From positions 3,534,001 to 3,598,000 of the forward strand of contig OZ244832.1 of the NCBI GenBank assembly GCA_965220485.1: DNA of 64,000 bases, in the 5' to 3' direction. Below, in pieces: positions 1 through 8,460 of the stretch (position 1 is its first letter; each line of letters begins with the position of its first letter). A model generated the notes under the pieces. It was given only the letters and a program-made list of their open reading frames with translations, was not told the origin of the DNA and did not search any database. The DNA is from Aldehydirespirator sp965220485. GTDB taxonomy: Bacteria; Actinomycetota; Acidimicrobiia; Acidimicrobiales; Aldehydirespiratoraceae. A program made the translations under genes and the position numbers.

Positions 1-434
1 GCGACACCCGCCTGGTGATCGTGGGCCAGGATCCCGCCCACGACTCGGAGTCGGCTCTGGCGAGACTGGTGCCCCCCGGCGTGAAGGCCGTGCTGTCGTC
101 CGCGGCGTGGGAGGACTACGACGTTCCAGGATCGCCGTACTTCGCGCTCGTCGACGGCCTCGAGGGCCGAGTCGTGGGCACGGGGAGCGCCCTGCGCTGG
201 GAGCAGCTGCGGGACCTGCTCCAGCAGGCGTTGGACGACGCGGGCCTGGCCGACCGCCCGCAGCTGTCGCCGTGGGCCTCGGCTCGACACTCGGGCCGGA
301 GCCGGGCGCAACGCGCTGACGAGGCGCTGCGATCGGCGGGCATCGGCCCCGGTCACCCGAGCCTCTACCCCGGGAGATCAGAATCGAGCCGTGACAACGG
401 CGCTGATCCCACAGAAGCCCGCGTCGATCAATGA
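1..434 (+). CDS. thioredoxin-fold protein, C-terminal part (5' end outside window)
   Basis: The frame is open from the window edge, so only the C-terminal 144 or so residues are seen. They look like the second half of a thioredoxin fold: a strand (LVIVGQD), a GSPYF loop in the position of the cis-Pro loop, then a strand and helix (FALVDGLEGRVVGTG, WEQLRDLL). Any CxxC active site would lie upstream, so redox activity cannot be judged. The last 50 residues are a polar, low-complexity tail. The stop overlaps a following ATG (ATGA), and from memory such thioredoxin-like genes sit next to polytopic membrane proteins in Actinomycetota, as here. Family assignment is an inference from motif shape. 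Confidence 0.6.
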   Translation, partial: DTRLVIVGQDPAHDSESALARLVPPGVKAVLSSAAWEDYDVPGSPYFALVDGLEGRVVGTGSALRWEQLRDLLQQALDDAGLADRPQLSPWASARHSGRSRAQRADEALRSAGIGPGHPSLYPGRSESSRDNGADPTEARVDQ

Positions 435-540
435 CCGCAGTGCTGGCCATCGGGGTCACGGCGGCCCTGGCTGCCGGGGGGCGGTCAGCCTGGTCGCCTT
501 GAGGGCTGTCGATGCTCACGAGCATCAGCCCGCTCGGTGA
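431..540 (+). pseudogene. possible small membrane peptide gene with a frameshift in a G run
   Basis: An ATG overlaps the stop of the preceding gene (ATGA), a typical coupled start. It opens a hydrophobic stretch (MTAVLAIGVTAALAAGG) that stops after 23 codons. If the run of six G at 475-480 had one more base, the frame would continue as AVSLVALRAVDAHEHQPAR and stop at 540, overlapping the next gene start at 512. It is either a real frameshift or a homopolymer sequencing error. No family is recognised. Confidence 0.3.
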
Positions 541-1096
541 GCGGGCCCGAGGCAACCGATGGTCGCTCACAGTGCTCTGGCTGGTCCTAGGCGCCACCGG
601 CGGGGGAGCAGCCGTAGGAGCGGCTCTCGGCGCGATCGGCCAAGCCGGAGCCGCGGTTCTGGACAGCAGCACGCGGCTCTTCGTGCTGGCCGGGGCGTGC
701 GCCGCCGCCGCGGCCTGGGATCTATCAGGTCGACGGCTTCCAGGCCGCCGCCAGGTGAACGAGGACTGGTTGGTCGCGTACCGGTCGTGGGTCTACGGAG
801 CTGGTTTCGGCCTGCAGCTCGGCGCGGCGGTGGCGACGGTGGTCAACACCGCACTGGTGCCGCTGTTCATGCTGGCCGCGCTGCTGGCGGGGGAGGTGAC
901 CGCGGGGCTGGTGATCGGAGCGGCCTTCGGGGCAGCCCGGGGCGTGAGCTTGGTGCTGGGTCGCCGGGTTCGCACTCTTGACGATCTGCGGCGGTTGCAC
1001 CGCCGTCTCGACCGCCACGCCGACCAGGTCTGCCGCCTCGGCGCGTGCATCGCGGCCGCTCTCGGCACCGCCGCGGTAAGCCTGCTGGCTCTGTGA
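512..1096 (+). CDS. polytopic membrane protein, DsbD/MauE-neighbourhood type
   Basis: A 194-residue protein with four to five hydrophobic segments (about residues 18-45, 55-70, 95-115, 117-140 and 175-193), and basic loops between them. The central motif RRQVNEDWLVAYRSWVYG followed by a Gly-rich membrane segment is one I associate with an unnamed actinobacterial membrane family found beside thioredoxin-like proteins. The preceding gene is thioredoxin-like, so a role in envelope thiol-redox chemistry is possible. No conserved cysteine pair is visible (one Cys near residue 62 and two near 172-177), so a DsbD-like electron path is not shown. ATG start, same strand and close spacing to its neighbours suggest one operon. 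Confidence 0.6.
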   Translation: MLTSISPLGERARGNRWSLTVLWLVLGATGGGAAVGAALGAIGQAGAAVLDSSTRLFVLAGACAAAAAWDLSGRRLPGRRQVNEDWLVAYRSWVYGAGFGLQLGAAVATVVNTALVPLFMLAALLAGEVTAGLVIGAAFGAARGVSLVLGRRVRTLDDLRRLHRRLDRHADQVCRLGACIAAALGTAAVSLLAL

Positions 1097-1150
1097 CCAG
1101 TCGATGGTGCGGCTCGGCCGCGGATGCCGCCGCCATCGGGGCGGTATGAC

Positions 1151-1624
1151 GTGAGCATGCTGGTCGCTCACGGGGTGAGCGTCGATGTGCCCGCAGGCTG
1201 GGAGGCTGAGCTGTCGACCCAGCCGGACCCGGCCACGCTCGACCTCAGCCTGGAGTCCTCGGCGATATCTCTGGTGGTGCTGCACGCAGCCAACTTCTCG
1301 CTGCCTGCCGAGCGGGGCGACTACGGATCGGGAGCGGTCGAGATCATGGACCGCGGCGGGATCTTCGCCGCGCTGGTGGAGTTCGACAGAGCCTCGGCCA
1401 CAGCGAGGCTGTTCGGCGCTGAAGGCGTCCCGACCCGCCTCGGACCCGGTGATTTTGCCCCGGACCAGCTGCACCTGTCAGTGCCGGGCCAAGCCGGCCT
1501 GCAGCAGTTCTTTCACACGGGACCGCGGACGTTCTGCCTCTACGCGGTGATCGGGTCGTACTCCCGGCGCGGCTTGCTCGTGCCCGAGCTCAACCGGGTG
1601 CTGTCAGGCCTAAGCGTCCACTGA
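1151..1624 (+). CDS. conserved hypothetical actinobacterial protein
   Basis: About 158 residues, soluble, no signal peptide. Start is GTG 1151 or ATG 1157; the longer frame from 1124 begins with a low-complexity stretch I do not believe. The protein opens with a beta hairpin (HGVSVDVPAGWEAEL) and has conserved-looking segments LHAANFSLP, ERGDYGSGAVEIM and PGQAGLQQFF. I recall proteins of this shape beside the same thioredoxin-like and membrane genes in other Actinomycetota, but no function is known to me. It is the last gene of the plus-strand cluster; a repeat element follows. Confidence 0.6.
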   Translation: MSMLVAHGVSVDVPAGWEAELSTQPDPATLDLSLESSAISLVVLHAANFSLPAERGDYGSGAVEIMDRGGIFAALVEFDRASATARLFGAEGVPTRLGPGDFAPDQLHLSVPGQAGLQQFFHTGPRTFCLYAVIGSYSRRGLLVPELNRVLSGLSVH

Positions 1625-1653
1625 CGGACCGCGCCCGGGTCCCTCTGCGCCTG

Positions 1654-1799
1654 TTTCCCGCTGTTGTTCGCTGCGCTCACGGGCTGCTCGGGTTGTTTCC
1701 CGCTGTTGTTCGCTGCGCTCACGGGCTGCTCGGGCCCGGGGGCCTCCGCTTGGTGCCTGCGAATGCCTAATGAAACTGCGGCCGATCCGCTCGGCCTCA
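1654..1799 (+). repeat. long-class intergenic element, degenerate copy with internal 42-bp duplication
   Basis: Carries the family core (TTTCCCGCTGTTGTTCGCTG, then CGCTCACGGGCTGCTCGGG) twice in tandem with a 42-bp period (1654 and 1696), and ends in GATCCGCTCGGCCTCAGA, which overlaps the stop codon of the minus-strand nitrilase gene. The other copies are at 5354, 28459, 37421 and, reversed, 48123. The left terminus is not recognisable in this copy. Confidence 0.75.
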
Positions 1800-2642
1800 G
1801 AGCGACTCGTCTTCGTGGAGGATGCCGTAGACGTCGGTGCGGCGATCGGCACGGGGCTGGATGAGTTCGCTGCGGGCCTGAGCCCTTCGGGCCTCGGTCA
1901 AATCGACGTCCACGACCTCGAACTGCTCACGCACCGTCGACAGCGGTCCGGCAGCAGGGCGGCCGTAAGGGTCGGCCACTACCGACGATCCGAGGAACTC
2001 GGCGCCGTCGCCTACTCCGACCTGTGACGCGCAGGCGATGAACACCTGGCTGAGGTTGGCCTGCACCAGCGCGCCCTCGGCGTGGGGGATCAGCTCGCCT
2101 TCGCGGTACTGGCGCCGGTCGAAGCCGCGGATCCAGGCCGTCGGCACGCAGATCAAGTCCGCGCCCCGCAGGGCCAATACGCGGACAACTTCCACGAAGC
2201 GCAGGTCGTAGCAGATGCACAGCCCAATGGTCCCGTAGGCCGTCTCGGTCACGGTCAGGCCGGTGTCGCCGGGGGTGAAGCAGTGCTTCTCGACGTCGAA
2301 CAGATGCAGCTTGCGGTAGTGGGCGACCACGCCGCCGGAATCCACCGCGACGGCAGTGTTGTAGATCGCGTCGCCGCTGCGCTCGCAGAGACCGCCGACG
2401 ACGAGCCCTCCATGGCGGGCGGCCTGCTCCTGCCAGGCCGTGACAGTCGGGCCGTCGAGGGTCTCGGCCAGCGGCTCGAGCGCCTCGCGGTCGGTGGTGT
2501 ACCACGGCATCGCCATCTCGGGTACCACCACGATGTCGACACCCTGCTCGAACAGCGAAGCAATCGCGTCCACGCTGGCCTTCCGGTTGGTCTCGGCCGC
2601 TGCCGGGCGGCTGAGGACCTGTGCCAGGCCGATGCGGGTCAT
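1797..2642 (-). CDS. carbon-nitrogen hydrolase (nitrilase superfamily amidase)
   Basis: A 281-residue, full-length single-domain enzyme of the nitrilase superfamily, which hydrolyses nitriles or amides. The catalytic triad is visible: Glu42 (VVVPEMAMP), Lys111 (HYRKLHLFD) and Cys144 (CICYDLRF). The YRKxHLFD and CYDLRF forms are typical of the NIT/omega-amidase and aliphatic amidohydrolase branch, so an omega-amidase or deaminated-glutathione-like amidase is plausible, but the substrate cannot be read from sequence. ATG start. The stop codon sits inside the terminus of an intergenic repeat. Cytosolic. The gene is transcribed away from the tRNA-Ala just upstream and appears monocistronic. Confidence 0.9.
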   Translation of the reverse strand: MTRIGLAQVLSRPAAAETNRKASVDAIASLFEQGVDIVVVPEMAMPWYTTDREALEPLAETLDGPTVTAWQEQAARHGGLVVGGLCERSGDAIYNTAVAVDSGGVVAHYRKLHLFDVEKHCFTPGDTGLTVTETAYGTIGLCICYDLRFVEVVRVLALRGADLICVPTAWIRGFDRRQYREGELIPHAEGALVQANLSQVFIACASQVGVGDGAEFLGSSVVADPYGRPAAGPLSTVREQFEVVDVDLTEARRAQARSELIQPRADRRTDVYGILHEDESL

Positions 2643-2696
2643 ACGAGTTCCAGCCCCATGGTCGTGACGGGGCGCTCTCTCAACGCCCGCCGAGGG

Positions 2697-2771
2697 TGGA
2701 GCTGATCGGATTCGAACCGACGACCCCCTGCTTGCAAAGCAGGTGCTCTAACCAGCCTGAGCTACAGCCCC
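2697..2771 (-). tRNA. tRNA-Ala (TGC)
   Basis: On the minus strand the sequence starts GGGGCTGTAGCTCAG, pairs its acceptor with CAGCTCC at the 3' end, has anticodon loop TTTGCAA (anticodon TGC) on a CCTGC/GCAGG stem and a T-loop GGTTCGAATCC. CC follows the discriminator A but a full CCA is not encoded. Confidence 0.97.
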
Positions 2772-2858
2772 GTACCCGCTGAGCGTAGCGAGGCCCGCGC
2801 AGCAGAACGATGCGGTACCACCTGAGCGTTCAGATCGGGTATCCACTGGCCTGCAGAA

Positions 2859-4121
2859 TCAGGGCCCGAGCAGCGTTGCGGGGATCACACCGATCCCGTC
2901 GCGACGCCGATGTGCCTCCCGGCCTGTCGTGACCACGGCCGCGTCGAGCAGCCGAGGCCCTACCCGCTCGGCGAGCCATCGCAGATGTCTGAGGTCGCTG
3001 TCGTCGACGGTCGAGGCGAGCTTCACTTCCAATGCCACGATCCCGCCGTCGGCCCGTTCGACGATCAGATCGACCTCATGGCCGCCGCCGTGGGTGCGCA
3101 GATGAGACACGCGAGCCCCGCCGGCCTGCGCGTACACCCGCACCGACAATGTCACGAGCGACTCGAACAACGCTCCGAGCAGCGGTCCATCACCGGCCCA
3201 GACGCTGCGGCCCGCGAGCAGCCCGTCGGCGGTGGCGCCGAGCAGCCGAGCTGCGATGGCCGGGTCGGCCATCTGATGAACAGGCGCCGACGCCAGCCCC
3301 CGCAGGCGATTGCGGGTCGGCGACCAGGCCGGCACCTCCTCGATCATCCAGAGCCGTTCGAGCGCGGCTCGGTAGGGGATCGCGGTCGTGCGGGACGGCT
3401 TGTCGGCCTCGCCCGCCGACGCCGCGTCGCGGATCTTCTCGAACGAAGCGGCCGTCGAACTGGCCGCGGCGTAGGCGGCCATCCAGCTGCGCAGCCCGCC
3501 GCGGTCGCGGAACGTCCGCCCGAACCCATCGATGTCGTGCTCGACGATGCGCTCGATGTAGCTGTCGAGCAGGCCGAGGCGCACCCGGCTCGGCTGCACG
3601 CGCAGCCCCGGGAACCCCGACCTGGTGATCTCGTCGACGTACTGCTCTACGCCGACCGGGGTTGCGCCTCCGAGTTCCGGCCGGCCGCCGCCGAGAAGTT
3701 CGCTGAGGCGCACGGTTGGCGTGTCGAGCCCTCGCTCGGCGAGCGACATCGGCCGCATCCGCACTGTGATGATCCGCCCCGCGCCGGTGTGGGTGGGTGC
3801 ATCGGCGGGCGCGGCCGAACCGGTGAGCAGGAACCGTGACCCGGTCGGGTCGGCGTCCACGGCGCGGCGCACCAGATCCCACGAGCCCGGCAGGCGCTGC
3901 CACTCGTCGATGAGCACCGGCGGCTCGCCTGCTATGACCCGCCGCGGTGCGGCCCTCAGCACTGCCAACTGATTGGGATCGTCGAGACGGTGAACCGTTG
4001 TGGCCCGGCGCAGGGCAGTCTCAGTCTTGCCGACCCCCCGGGGCCCCTCCACCGATACAGCCGGAGCCTCGGCCAGTTCGTGGAGCTCGGTGTCGACGAT
4101 CCGAGGAAGATATACCACCAC
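2859..4121 (-). CDS. AAA ATPase with DUF4143 C-terminal domain
   Basis: A 420-residue protein: N-terminal P-loop ATPase with Walker A GPRGVGKT (residues 26-33) and Walker B-like VLIDEWQRLP (about 68-77), then the DUF4143 region ending in a PD-(D/E)xK-like motif (EVDLIV ... ALEVK). Such proteins occur widely as accessory ATPases, often proposed to act in defence or toxin-antitoxin-like roles; the biochemical function is not settled. The GTG start at 4121 is supported by a -10 hexamer TACGCT seven bases upstream (leaderless transcript). Five 23-bp direct repeats lie over and upstream of that promoter. Two further DUF4143 ATPases are in this window (16067 and 18036). Confidence 0.88.
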   Translation of the reverse strand: MVVYLPRIVDTELHELAEAPAVSVEGPRGVGKTETALRRATTVHRLDDPNQLAVLRAAPRRVIAGEPPVLIDEWQRLPGSWDLVRRAVDADPTGSRFLLTGSAAPADAPTHTGAGRIITVRMRPMSLAERGLDTPTVRLSELLGGGRPELGGATPVGVEQYVDEITRSGFPGLRVQPSRVRLGLLDSYIERIVEHDIDGFGRTFRDRGGLRSWMAAYAAASSTAASFEKIRDAASAGEADKPSRTTAIPYRAALERLWMIEEVPAWSPTRNRLRGLASAPVHQMADPAIAARLLGATADGLLAGRSVWAGDGPLLGALFESLVTLSVRVYAQAGGARVSHLRTHGGGHEVDLIVERADGGIVALEVKLASTVDDSDLRHLRWLAERVGPRLLDAAVVTTGREAHRRRDGIGVIPATLLGP

Positions 4122-4132
4122 GCAATCAAGCG

Positions 4133-4247
4133 TACAGTTTCAACATTGATAGTGCTACTGTTTCTACAGCATGACTATTACAGGTTCAACATTAAGACTG
4201 CTACAGAATCGACACCAAGATCGCTACAGTTTCTACAGCACGACCGG
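4133..4247 (-). promoter_or_regulatory. five 23-bp direct repeats over the ATPase promoter
   Basis: On the plus strand TACAG or TACTG recurs at 4133, 4156, 4179, 4202 and 4225, exactly 23 bp apart. Three units share TACAGNTTCAACATTNANANTGC-like sequence; two are split by a second CTACAG. The first repeat overlaps the -10 (4129-4134) of the minus-strand ATPase. The region is much more AT-rich than its surroundings. A period of 23 bp (about two helical turns) fits cooperative repressor binding on one face; this role is inferred. Confidence 0.7.
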
Positions 4248-4306
4248 CAGGCTTCCAGCGGCCAGCAGGCGGCGCTCTTGAGGGACACGCCGATTGCTGC
4301 CGGCCG

Positions 4307-5338
4307 TCAGGAGGCCAGCGGGCGCCCGAAGGGCAGCTCGTCCTGCCAGGTCGACAGGAACGCTTCCGCGGCGTAGCAGGCACCCAGGAAAGGTCCGTCG
4401 TCGGAGTCGAGTGCCTCTGCCATCAGTGACGACACGACCTCGGCCACCTCGTCCCGGACATCGTTGTCGCTGGTGTCGGGGCTGCTCCAGGCTGCGACGG
4501 TTGATCCAACCAGGGCCACGAAGTCGGGCACGGCGGCCACACCGCGCCGGCGACACACGGCCAGCGCCTTGGAGGTGTAGGCCAGACGCCCGCTGGGCAC
4601 CAGGGCGTGGCATTCGAGTTGCTCGATCCCCCCGTGGTTGACAACGCCCATCCTCGACCCGGCAAACACCACGTCCGCACCGATGCTCCAGAGCGCGCCC
4701 GGCTCGCCCAGCCCATCGTCGGAGGTGGCCAGCGCGCCCAGCGCCTTGTCGCCGTGCGCCGTCCAGGCCTCGGACAGAGCCGCGGGATCGAAGCCGTCGG
4801 CAGCGGCCAACGACCCCTCGGCGGTGGCCAGGCCCACAATGCGCCCGCCTCGATCCGTCACGGCCTCGGCCAGTGCCGGGCCGGTCGCCGAGAACCCCTC
4901 GATGATCGCCGTGCGCCCTTCGAGGCCAACGGCCGCGTCGGCGGCCGCGGCCGCGGACAGGCCGTCGCACTGTGCCCCGAACGCGCCCAAGCGATCAGGG
5001 TTGCGAGGGTCGCCGTCGCGCAGCGGAGCCAGGTCTTGGTCGCTCACGCCCTTGGCCGCGTCGGCCAGGTAGGTGCCGTCCGCTACCAGCTCCGCGGTCT
5101 CGGTCACGAAGGAGGCCACGGCCTCGGCCCGCTGAGGGGCTTCGGCGCTGATTCCCGCCGAGGCACCGCTGCGGCGCATCTGGAGGGCCGCGTAGGTGTA
5201 GGTCTGAGAGCGGGCCAAGTCCTTGGCCCCGCCTTGCAGAACCTTGCGGGCCCAGCGCACCGGGCCCGACGCGGCCTCGGCTCCGGGCAGATCCAGAGCC
5301 ACGAACGCGTCGACGCCCTTGAACTTGTGCAGTCTCAA
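4307..5338 (-). CDS. Glu/Leu/Phe/Val dehydrogenase-like protein, catalytic lysine motif not seen
   Basis: A 343-residue protein whose second half resembles the Rossmann domain of amino-acid dehydrogenases: GRTAIIEGFSATGPALAEAV matches the family pattern with a GxxxxG turn, followed by IVGLATAEG and the ADVVFAG ... LAYTSKALAVCRRRGVAAVPDF segment that parallels the family C-terminal half. The N-terminal domain has SGASAGI where active enzymes carry a Lys-containing GGAKGGI motif, so it may lack oxidative deamination activity or bind another substrate. Start is TTG 5338, with GGAG six bases upstream and an in-frame stop further up. It lies alone between the ATPase promoter repeats and a long-class element. 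Confidence 0.6.
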   Translation of the reverse strand: MRLHKFKGVDAFVALDLPGAEAASGPVRWARKVLQGGAKDLARSQTYTYAALQMRRSGASAGISAEAPQRAEAVASFVTETAELVADGTYLADAAKGVSDQDLAPLRDGDPRNPDRLGAFGAQCDGLSAAAAADAAVGLEGRTAIIEGFSATGPALAEAVTDRGGRIVGLATAEGSLAAADGFDPAALSEAWTAHGDKALGALATSDDGLGEPGALWSIGADVVFAGSRMGVVNHGGIEQLECHALVPSGRLAYTSKALAVCRRRGVAAVPDFVALVGSTVAAWSSPDTSDNDVRDEVAEVVSSLMAEALDSDDGPFLGACYAAEAFLSTWQDELPFGRPLAS

Positions 5339-5353
5339 CTCGGTCTCCGAGAC

Positions 5354-5505
5354 CTAGAGCGAGCCCGAATAGGTGAGAGCCTTTCGCGTCGAAATGGGTC
5401 TCTCCCGCTCTTGTTCGCTGCGCTCACGGGCCGCTCGGACCACGGCCTCGCTGAGCGCCTCGCCAGAATCCTCACGAATTGCCGCCAATCCGCTCGGCCT
5501 CTTAG
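5354..5505. repeat. long-class intergenic element, copy 2
   Basis: About 152 bp. Left end CTAGAGCGAGCCCGAATAGG then TGAG; right end CCAATCCGCTCGGCCTCTTAG; conserved core CCCGCTCTTGTTCGCTGCGC, then TCACGGGCCGCTCGG and CACGGCCTCGCT. The right end abuts the stop codon of the P450 gene (5502-5504). The end-to-motif distances match copy 3 at 28459 (core about 108 bp between the TGAG and CCTATCCG-type motifs). Confidence 0.85.
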
Positions 5506-6800
5506 GCCGCGCTGTTGAGAATCCGCACCGGCAGCCTCCTGGGGCCGCGGATCTGGCCGGTCGACCAGGTCACGCTCTCAGGGTCGGCCAACTCGAAGTT
5601 CGGGACTCGGGCCATCCACTCCTCCAGGGCCACGGTCAACTCCATTCGGGCCAGGTTCGATCCGAGGCAGCGGTGGATGCCGAGCCCGAAGGCGACATGG
5701 CGGTTGCGGCGGCGGTCGATCACGAACTGGTCGGCGTCCTCGAAGGCCTCGGGGTCGCGGTTGGCCGCTGGGAACGGCAGCAGCACCCAGTCGTCAGCCT
5801 GCATCGAGCGGCTAGCGAACTCGGTGTCCTTGGCCACGAGCCGGGCCATGGTCACCGGTGCGTAGAAGCGCAGGAACTCCTCCACCGCGAAGGGCCGCAC
5901 GTCGGGGTCCTCCACCCAGCGCCGTCGGTCCTCCGGGTACTGGGCCATATGCCACAGCGAGGCGCCGATGGCCGACCAGGTGGTGTCCACCCCGGCGATG
6001 ATCAGCAGCCCGCAGGTGCCGCGCACATGCTCGTGTTCCAGGGGATGGCCCGCGATCTTCGCGTGGGTCATGTGGCTGATCAGATCGTCTTCGGGCTCCT
6101 CGGCGCGGGCCGCGATCAGCGTGTCGAGATAGAAGTCGATCGAGTCCTCGTACTCGACGCGCTGCTCAGTGCCGGGCTGCTCCATGATCCGGTGGATGAA
6201 GACCCGGAACTGGTCGCCGTCGGAGCGGGGAACTCCCAGCATGTCGGCGATCACCCGCACCGGGATGTGCTGGGTGTAGCCGAGCGCGGCGTCCACGATG
6301 TCGGTGCGGCCCGCCTCCACGTCGGCCAGCAGGCCGTCGAGCAGCTCCCGGCATGTTTGGCGGGTGGCCTCCCGCTTGGCCTCTATCGGCTTGGGCGCAA
6401 AAGCCGGCAGCAGGAACTCACGGGCGATGCGATGGAACGGCGGGTCGCTGGTGATCGGGGGGGCGAACCCCACCGGGGGAGGGATCTCGGGACGGCCGTC
6501 GTGCACCACCACGCCGTTGGAGCTGAAGGTGTCGGTGTCCTTGGCGATGGCCGTCACGTCCTCGTGGCGCACCGGCAGCCACGTGCCGCCGTAGCGGTCG
6601 CTGTGGGCCACCGGGCACTCGCGGCGCAATTCGTCCCAGATCTCGGGGGCGCGGGCCGCGTAGCCGGGGTCGACGTGGTCGAAGTCGGTGGCCCAGTCGG
6701 CCACCGGTGCCCGGGGCGCGGCGCCGTTGTGGGCGTCGGCGTCCGTGTCCGCGGTTGCGCCGTCGGTTGCGGGGTCCGTGGTGGCAGTCGTGTAGGTCAT
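5502..6800 (-). CDS. cytochrome P450
   Basis: A 432-residue soluble bacterial P450. The I-helix oxygen-activation motif AGVDTTWSA is at about 269-277, ExxR is Glu308-Arg311 and the heme-thiolate loop FGLGIHRCLG places the ligand at Cys378. The first 30 residues are a Thr/Ala/Asp-rich disordered tail. It has the size and motifs of three-component class I P450s, needing a ferredoxin and reductase that are not encoded nearby. The start ATG overlaps the end of the upstream sulfatase gene by four bases, so the two are translationally coupled; a joint catabolic role on a sulfated substrate such as a steroid or aromatic is possible but unproven. Confidence 0.95.
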   Translation of the reverse strand: MTYTTATTDPATDGATADTDADAHNGAAPRAPVADWATDFDHVDPGYAARAPEIWDELRRECPVAHSDRYGGTWLPVRHEDVTAIAKDTDTFSSNGVVVHDGRPEIPPPVGFAPPITSDPPFHRIAREFLLPAFAPKPIEAKREATRQTCRELLDGLLADVEAGRTDIVDAALGYTQHIPVRVIADMLGVPRSDGDQFRVFIHRIMEQPGTEQRVEYEDSIDFYLDTLIAARAEEPEDDLISHMTHAKIAGHPLEHEHVRGTCGLLIIAGVDTTWSAIGASLWHMAQYPEDRRRWVEDPDVRPFAVEEFLRFYAPVTMARLVAKDTEFASRSMQADDWVLLPFPAANRDPEAFEDADQFVIDRRRNRHVAFGLGIHRCLGSNLARMELTVALEEWMARVPNFELADPESVTWSTGQIRGPRRLPVRILNSAA

Positions 6801-8311
6801 GGTGTCAGCGTCAACTCCTCTGCCTCATAGTCCAGCAGACGGTGGAACAGGGCGCGCAACTTGTTGCGCCTCCCCCGGTCGTTGGCCAGGTTGACCAGCT
6901 CATGGGGATCCTCGCCGGTCTCGTACCACTCGTGGTCCTGGTCGTCGAAGTCGGCGTCCACATCGAAGAGCTTGCCCGCTTCGTCGGCGATTCCGTCGCG
7001 CCTCACGCCTCCGCCGACCCCGTAGTAGCGGGCGTACTTGGTCTCGCCGTCGCAAAAGCCCCGCACCGCGTAGCGGGTGTTGCGGATCAGATCGGACTGG
7101 GCGGAATCCTGGGAGAACAGCACGAAGTCGCGCACCGACTCGCTGGGGTCGGCCAGCACCGGTGCCAGGTCGCGTCCCGAGAGCGTGGGCGTGTCGCCGG
7201 GGCCGATGCCGCCGAGCGCGGCGATGGTCGCGGCCAAGTCTACGTGGGTGGCCAGCGCCCGGGTGCGGGCCCCGGCCGGCACGCCCGGCGCCTTGACGAT
7301 CAGCGGCACCCCCATCACCTCGTCGTACACGCAGGGCAGCTTGGCCCGCAGGCCGTGCGATCCGCAAGCGTTACCGTGGTCGGAGGTGTAGGCGATAGCG
7401 GTGTCGTCGTAGAGGCCGAGGGCGTCGAGGGCGTCGAGCAGGCGGGCCAGACTTCGGTCGAGTTCGATGTGGAGCCAGGCGTAGTAGTCGAGGCCCCGCA
7501 GCCAGGTGTCGTGGTCGTCGGCGTCGATGCGGCCCACCATGTGCTCCCGGTCGCGCACGTAGCGCCAGGCCCGTTGAACCTCGGGCTTGGTGTGCAGGTC
7601 GTCGCCGAAGTTCTCCGGCAGGCGGTCGAACAGGCGACGATAGTCCTCGGAAGGCGGAGTCACCGGCAGGTCGCCCAGGCGCATCTTCACCACCGCGTTG
7701 AAGAACTCGGCGAACTTGGGGTGGTCGGCCTGGTAGCTGCGGTGGTCGGCTGGGAACCACATGATGTCGTGGGGGTTGACCAGCGCGACGGTCAAGAACC
7801 ACGGCTGGTCGCGGCCAGCACCGTTGCCTCTTGCACCGTTGCCGCTGGCCCGGTCCTGCAGCCAGTCGATGGCCTGGTCGACGATGATCGGGTCGAAGTA
7901 GCGGCCGGTATAGGCGCTGCCCATGAAGTGGACGTCGTTGCCCTCCCAGTCGAGGTAGCCGTGGGCGGCCATGTCGGGCGCGTCGCTGTGACCGAGGTGC
8001 CACTTGCCCAGATAACTCGACCGGTATCCCTGCTCCGCCAGCAGGCTTCCGATGGTGGGGATGGTCGGGTCGAGGGCGGTGTGGGTGGGGAAGTTGACGT
8101 TGTCGACCACACCGTGCTCGGCCAGGTAGCGGCCCGTGTAGAGGCTGGCCCTCGACGGCGAGCACGGCGAGGCGTGGGTGAAGTAGCGGTCGAAGCTGAG
8201 CCCGTCGGCACGCAGCCGCTGGTGGGCGGGCAGGTCCGCCACTCCCTCGAGCCAGTCGTTGCGGCGCTCCTCGTCCGACACGATCAGCAGGATGTTGGGC
8301 CGATCAGCCAC
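6797..8311 (-). CDS. sulfatase (arylsulfatase/choline-sulfatase type)
   Basis: About 504 residues. The formylglycine motif CSPSR (Cys at about residue 50, in a CxPSR context followed by ASLYTGRY) and the N-terminal metal-binding NILLIVSDEE identify a type I sulfatase hydrolysing sulfate esters. Later metal-site segments (YTSDHGNACGSHG, LRAKLPCVYDEVMGVPLIV) are present, so it looks intact. There is no signal peptide, so it is probably cytosolic; it needs a formylglycine-generating or anaerobic maturase enzyme, not seen here. GTG 8311 is chosen because TAGCGT lies six bases upstream (leaderless); GTG 8314 also fits. First gene of a two-gene operon with the P450. Confidence 0.93.
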   Translation of the reverse strand: MADRPNILLIVSDEERRNDWLEGVADLPAHQRLRADGLSFDRYFTHASPCSPSRASLYTGRYLAEHGVVDNVNFPTHTALDPTIPTIGSLLAEQGYRSSYLGKWHLGHSDAPDMAAHGYLDWEGNDVHFMGSAYTGRYFDPIIVDQAIDWLQDRASGNGARGNGAGRDQPWFLTVALVNPHDIMWFPADHRSYQADHPKFAEFFNAVVKMRLGDLPVTPPSEDYRRLFDRLPENFGDDLHTKPEVQRAWRYVRDREHMVGRIDADDHDTWLRGLDYYAWLHIELDRSLARLLDALDALGLYDDTAIAYTSDHGNACGSHGLRAKLPCVYDEVMGVPLIVKAPGVPAGARTRALATHVDLAATIAALGGIGPGDTPTLSGRDLAPVLADPSESVRDFVLFSQDSAQSDLIRNTRYAVRGFCDGETKYARYYGVGGGVRRDGIADEAGKLFDVDADFDDQDHEWYETGEDPHELVNLANDRGRRNKLRALFHRLLDYEAEELTLTP

Positions 8312-8460
8312 CACCGGACGCTATCCGTATGGACATCAGCCCCCATGTCGACGATCTCAATGCCCGTTGCGGAGTCCTTCATTCAGAATTCGTGAGTCTG
8401 CAACGCCCCCATGCCACACTCCGCTGGGCTGTGATGCTTCGCACAGGTACCCTCTTCGGC

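Noticed and set aside
6707..8395. Long plus-strand frame opposite the sulfatase
   Set aside because: Antisense of a gene with clear catalytic motifs; no recognisable protein.
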